Shown: piece after piece, positions 5,325-7,077 of the stretch | Layout of the letters: every line of letters begins with the position of its first letter | Position numbering within the stretch: position 1 is the first letter of the stretch | NCBI GenBank assembly: GCA_015487825.1 | Contig: WFOZ01000788.1 | Coordinates: 1-7,077 of the forward strand | DNA from: Planctomycetaceae bacterium | GTDB lineage: Bacteria; Planctomycetota; Planctomycetia; Planctomycetales; Planctomycetaceae | DNA length: 7,077 nucleotides | Direction of reading: 5' to 3' | Program-made: the position numbers and the translations under genes | The notes under the pieces: generated by a model | Database searches by the model: none | Told to the model about the DNA's origin: nothing | The model's input: only the letters and a program-made list of their open reading frames with translations

Positions 5325-5789
5325 ATGATAATCAAAAAAACTTACAAGTTTTACGCAGCTCATCGTAATGAGGAACTAGCCGATAAGTGTTGCAATCTGC
5401 ATGGCCACCGCTATGGCGTACAATGCTTTTTTGATGTGGTACGGCAAGGCAACATCAGCACGCTGTTTGGTGAATTCGATGAGAAAATAGAACCGCTGTT
5501 TAAAACGCAGTACGATCATTCAATGCTCATTAACAGAAACGACACGATGTACGAAACGCTCGTGTCTCATATGCAACGCACCGGCGAAGAATTGCGACTG
5601 AAAATTTTCGATCGTCCGACAAGTGTCGAAAACCTGGCACATCTGCTTTTTACTGAAATCACCGACCTCGGTTTCAAGTTGCAGGCGATCGAAATTCAGG
5701 AAACTGATACGTCAATTATTCACTACACTCAAGAAGACTGGATTTCCGATAACGAACTGTTTGGAAATCCTGAATCAATGATAATATGA
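5325..5789 (+). CDS. queD: 6-pyruvoyl-tetrahydropterin synthase / QueD family protein
   Basis: Zinc-dependent T-fold enzyme of 154 residues. In QueD it converts dihydroneopterin triphosphate to 6-carboxytetrahydropterin, the second step to queuosine and other deazapurines; PTPS makes 6-pyruvoyl-tetrahydropterin. Zinc ligands are H13 (Y-A-A-H-R-N) and H26 and H28 (L-H-G-H-R-Y). The catalytic Cys is C22, four residues before H26 as in QueD. The charge-relay pair is D64-H65, P-T-S-V-E-N lies at 98-103, and the substrate-binding Glu is E126 (Q-E-T). All key residues are present. The length is slightly above the E. coli 121 because of an insertion around 70-95 and a C-terminal tail. I chose ATG 5325 because the protein then begins M-I-I-K-K-T-Y-K-F; TTG 5313 would add four residues. 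No other queuosine genes are nearby, so QueD versus PTPS is undecided. Confidence 0.87.
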   Translation: MIIKKTYKFYAAHRNEELADKCCNLHGHRYGVQCFFDVVRQGNISTLFGEFDEKIEPLFKTQYDHSMLINRNDTMYETLVSHMQRTGEELRLKIFDRPTSVENLAHLLFTEITDLGFKLQAIEIQETDTSIIHYTQEDWISDNELFGNPESMII

Positions 5790-5820
5790 CAACCGCGATT
5801 GATGATCTTATTGTTGATTC
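5772..5820. terminator. Possible bidirectional hairpin between convergent genes
   Basis: GAATCAA (5772-5778) and TTGATTC (5814-5820) are perfect inverted arms that enclose both stop codons of the convergent QueD-like and Asp-box genes. The enclosed 35 bases hold only weak further pairing and there is no clear T-run. It could be a shared transcription stop, but the long loop makes this doubtful. Confidence 0.2.
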
Positions 5821-6929
5821 ACAAAATCCTCTTCATTGATAACAACACGAACTTTTCCCTGCATTGTTGTGACCCAGAGAATGCCCGGTTTTTGTTCAAA
5901 CACATAAGGGTAAGCAAGCCATGTTCCTGATTGACGGGCGATGACAACCGGTTTTGTCCATGTTTTGCCTTCATCTTCTGAAATGGCCAGTGATAATTCT
6001 TCGCGAAAATTACTGACGGGAGTTTCAGACCACAATCCATCGCCACCACTCAGCGGCCAACTTTCTTTGCCTTGCGGGACGGGACGATTCCATAGCAGCA
6101 GCAACCGCCCGCTTTGCAACCTTTTCACCAGGCAGGGCGCACTGGAAGATCTGATGCCCGAAGGTTGGAGAGTTCTCCAAAACCTGCCTCCGTCGTAAGA
6201 ATGAGCAGACCAGAACTCTCCCCAGTTGGTTCGAATAAGCATCCATTGCCGACCATCTTTCAGCTCGGTCAGAGAAGGTTCTGTGACACCGCCATGGTGT
6301 CCCTTTCCTCCCAGATCAATCAGCCCACTCGGCTTCCAGGATTTTCCATCATCAATGGATGAATAAGTAAGCACTGCGTGACGACCGGGATCATGTTGCA
6401 TTTTCATCGCGGTGAAGATGATGCGTCCCTGTTTTGTTTGAATCATATCTCGTACTGCACCGGTATAATCCTCATGTACTTCCTGAATATCCTGCCAGGT
6501 TTTTCCATCATCCAGACTGCGCATCACGTAAGTAGGAAGCCTCGCCCCCGGTGCATCGTGCAGTTTATTATCCCAGGTCCATTTTCTGTCCAACAGGTTC
6601 ATGTAAGCGACGACAATAGTGCCCTGTTTTGTGCGAAGCATCGCCCGTTCGTTGCTGACTTTTATATTTTTTGTTTTATCGAACAGAGGTCGTGGCTTCG
6701 ACCAGGTTGTTCCTTCGTTATCACTTACGTAAGTTTCGTTGTTGCCAATCGCGAGAATGGAACCATTGCCTAATCGCACAAATGGTCCCAGTAAATCGGT
6801 AGGCATTGGCTTGCATCGATCATCAAGCCAAAGTTTTTTATCGGCTGAAAACAGAGGAGTTGCAGAAAACAGACTGACAGCCATCAGAATAAAAATCTGT
6901 GGCAGGCGAACTCGAACTCTAATGATCAT
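5808..6929 (-). CDS. Exported Asp-box (sialidase-like) beta-propeller protein
   Basis: Secreted or periplasmic 373-residue protein. Its N-terminus has basic residues (R4-R8), a hydrophobic core (about 10-22) and a small-residue cleavage region ending F-S-A, giving a Sec signal peptide of about 29 residues. Five Asp boxes (S-x-D-x-G-x-x-W) are visible at 69-76, 138-145, 191-198, 244-251 and 317-324, placing it in the sialidase/neuraminidase six-bladed propeller superfamily. The F/Y-R-I-P motif of true sialidases is not seen; the corresponding early segment reads G-P-F-V-R-L-G-N-G-S. Sialic acid cleavage is therefore uncertain, and a lyase-like or glycan-binding role is possible. AAAGGA lies nine bases before the ATG, a good SD. 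It is 42 nt downstream of an SGNH hydrolase gene on the same strand, suggesting joint action on decorated glycans (inference). Confidence 0.9.
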   Translation of the reverse strand: MIIRVRVRLPQIFILMAVSLFSATPLFSADKKLWLDDRCKPMPTDLLGPFVRLGNGSILAIGNNETYVSDNEGTTWSKPRPLFDKTKNIKVSNERAMLRTKQGTIVVAYMNLLDRKWTWDNKLHDAPGARLPTYVMRSLDDGKTWQDIQEVHEDYTGAVRDMIQTKQGRIIFTAMKMQHDPGRHAVLTYSSIDDGKSWKPSGLIDLGGKGHHGGVTEPSLTELKDGRQWMLIRTNWGEFWSAHSYDGGRFWRTLQPSGIRSSSAPCLVKRLQSGRLLLLWNRPVPQGKESWPLSGGDGLWSETPVSNFREELSLAISEDEGKTWTKPVVIARQSGTWLAYPYVFEQKPGILWVTTMQGKVRVVINEEDFVNQQ

Positions 6930-6971
6930 CTATTAATTTCCTTTGAATTTTCCGGAGTTATTTCGATAATA

Positions 6972-7077
6972 CTAACGGCTAACCGGCGATAACAGAAGTG
7001 ATTTGAAAGGAGGAGATTTTATCAACAATTCGAACACAATCTGCTGTCCTTTTTTGTCTGGGTGCATTCCATCGAGC
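6972..7077 (-). CDS. C-terminal end of an SGNH/GDSL hydrolase (partial)
   Basis: An open minus-strand frame enters from the right edge and ends at a TAG (6972-6974). Its last 34 residues begin L-D-G-M-H-P-D-K-K-G-Q-Q-I-V-F-E-L-L. D-G-M-H-P-x-x-x-G is block V of SGNH/GDSL esterases, carrying the catalytic Asp and His of the Ser-Asp-His triad, followed by the usual helix. The tail after it (S-P-P-F-K-S-L-L-L-S-P-V-S-R) is not diagnostic. The nucleophile Ser and the Gly and Asn motifs lie outside the window. In planctomycetes such proteins are often exported carbohydrate esterases. It ends 42 nt before the Asp-box gene and is probably the upstream gene of the same operon. Confidence 0.8.
   Translation of the reverse strand, partial: LDGMHPDKKGQQIVFELLIKSPPFKSLLLSPVSR

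Overview
The window looks like chromosomal DNA from a planctomycete, probably of the Planctomycetales (Gimesia/Rubinisphaera-like). The reasons are moderate base composition, several genes without a clear Shine-Dalgarno sequence, a membrane-anchored protein with 24-residue leucine-rich repeats of the planctomycetal T-x-x-T/S-D-x-G-L type, and an SGNH hydrolase next to an Asp-box (sialidase-like) exported protein. The assignment comes from gene style only; there is no marker gene.

Left part (1-2329): the last 24 codons of an unidentified plus-strand gene end at 76. A repeat begins at its stop codon. About 82 bp at the left (78-159) recurs in inverted orientation at the right (1977-2057), 79 of 82 positions identical by eye. 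The roughly 2-kb interval between them holds one gene, a ROK-family transcriptional regulator on the minus strand (287-1444), and about 500 bp of repeat-derived, hairpin-rich non-coding DNA upstream of it. That DNA contains two collinear, diverged copies of one element (about 1498-1604 and 1829-2018). Each outer end carries a near-palindrome, TTTGCGAACgGTTCGCAAA on the left, with a T-run facing outward. This repeat-bounded module is the least ordinary structure in the window.

Middle part (2330-5789, plus strand): FxsA-family membrane protein; a stand-alone CoaB domain (phosphopantothenoylcysteine synthetase) that overlaps fxsA by 1 nt; a leucine-rich-repeat membrane protein; a six-transmembrane voltage-gated potassium channel with a complete S4 and a TVGYGD filter; and a QueD/6-pyruvoyl-tetrahydropterin synthase homologue. 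fxsA, coaB and the LRR gene are close enough to be one transcript. The channel and QueD genes probably form a second, preceded by a 203-nt gap that can fold into a three-way-junction-like RNA.

Right part (5808-7077, minus strand): an exported Asp-box beta-propeller protein, preceded by the C-terminal end of an SGNH/GDSL hydrolase (partial, running off the window). They are 42 nt apart and probably co-transcribed. They converge on the QueD homologue with an 18-nt gap.

The genes belong to familiar families. The unusual material is non-coding: the inverted-repeat module around the ROK gene, and the candidate structured leader of the channel gene.
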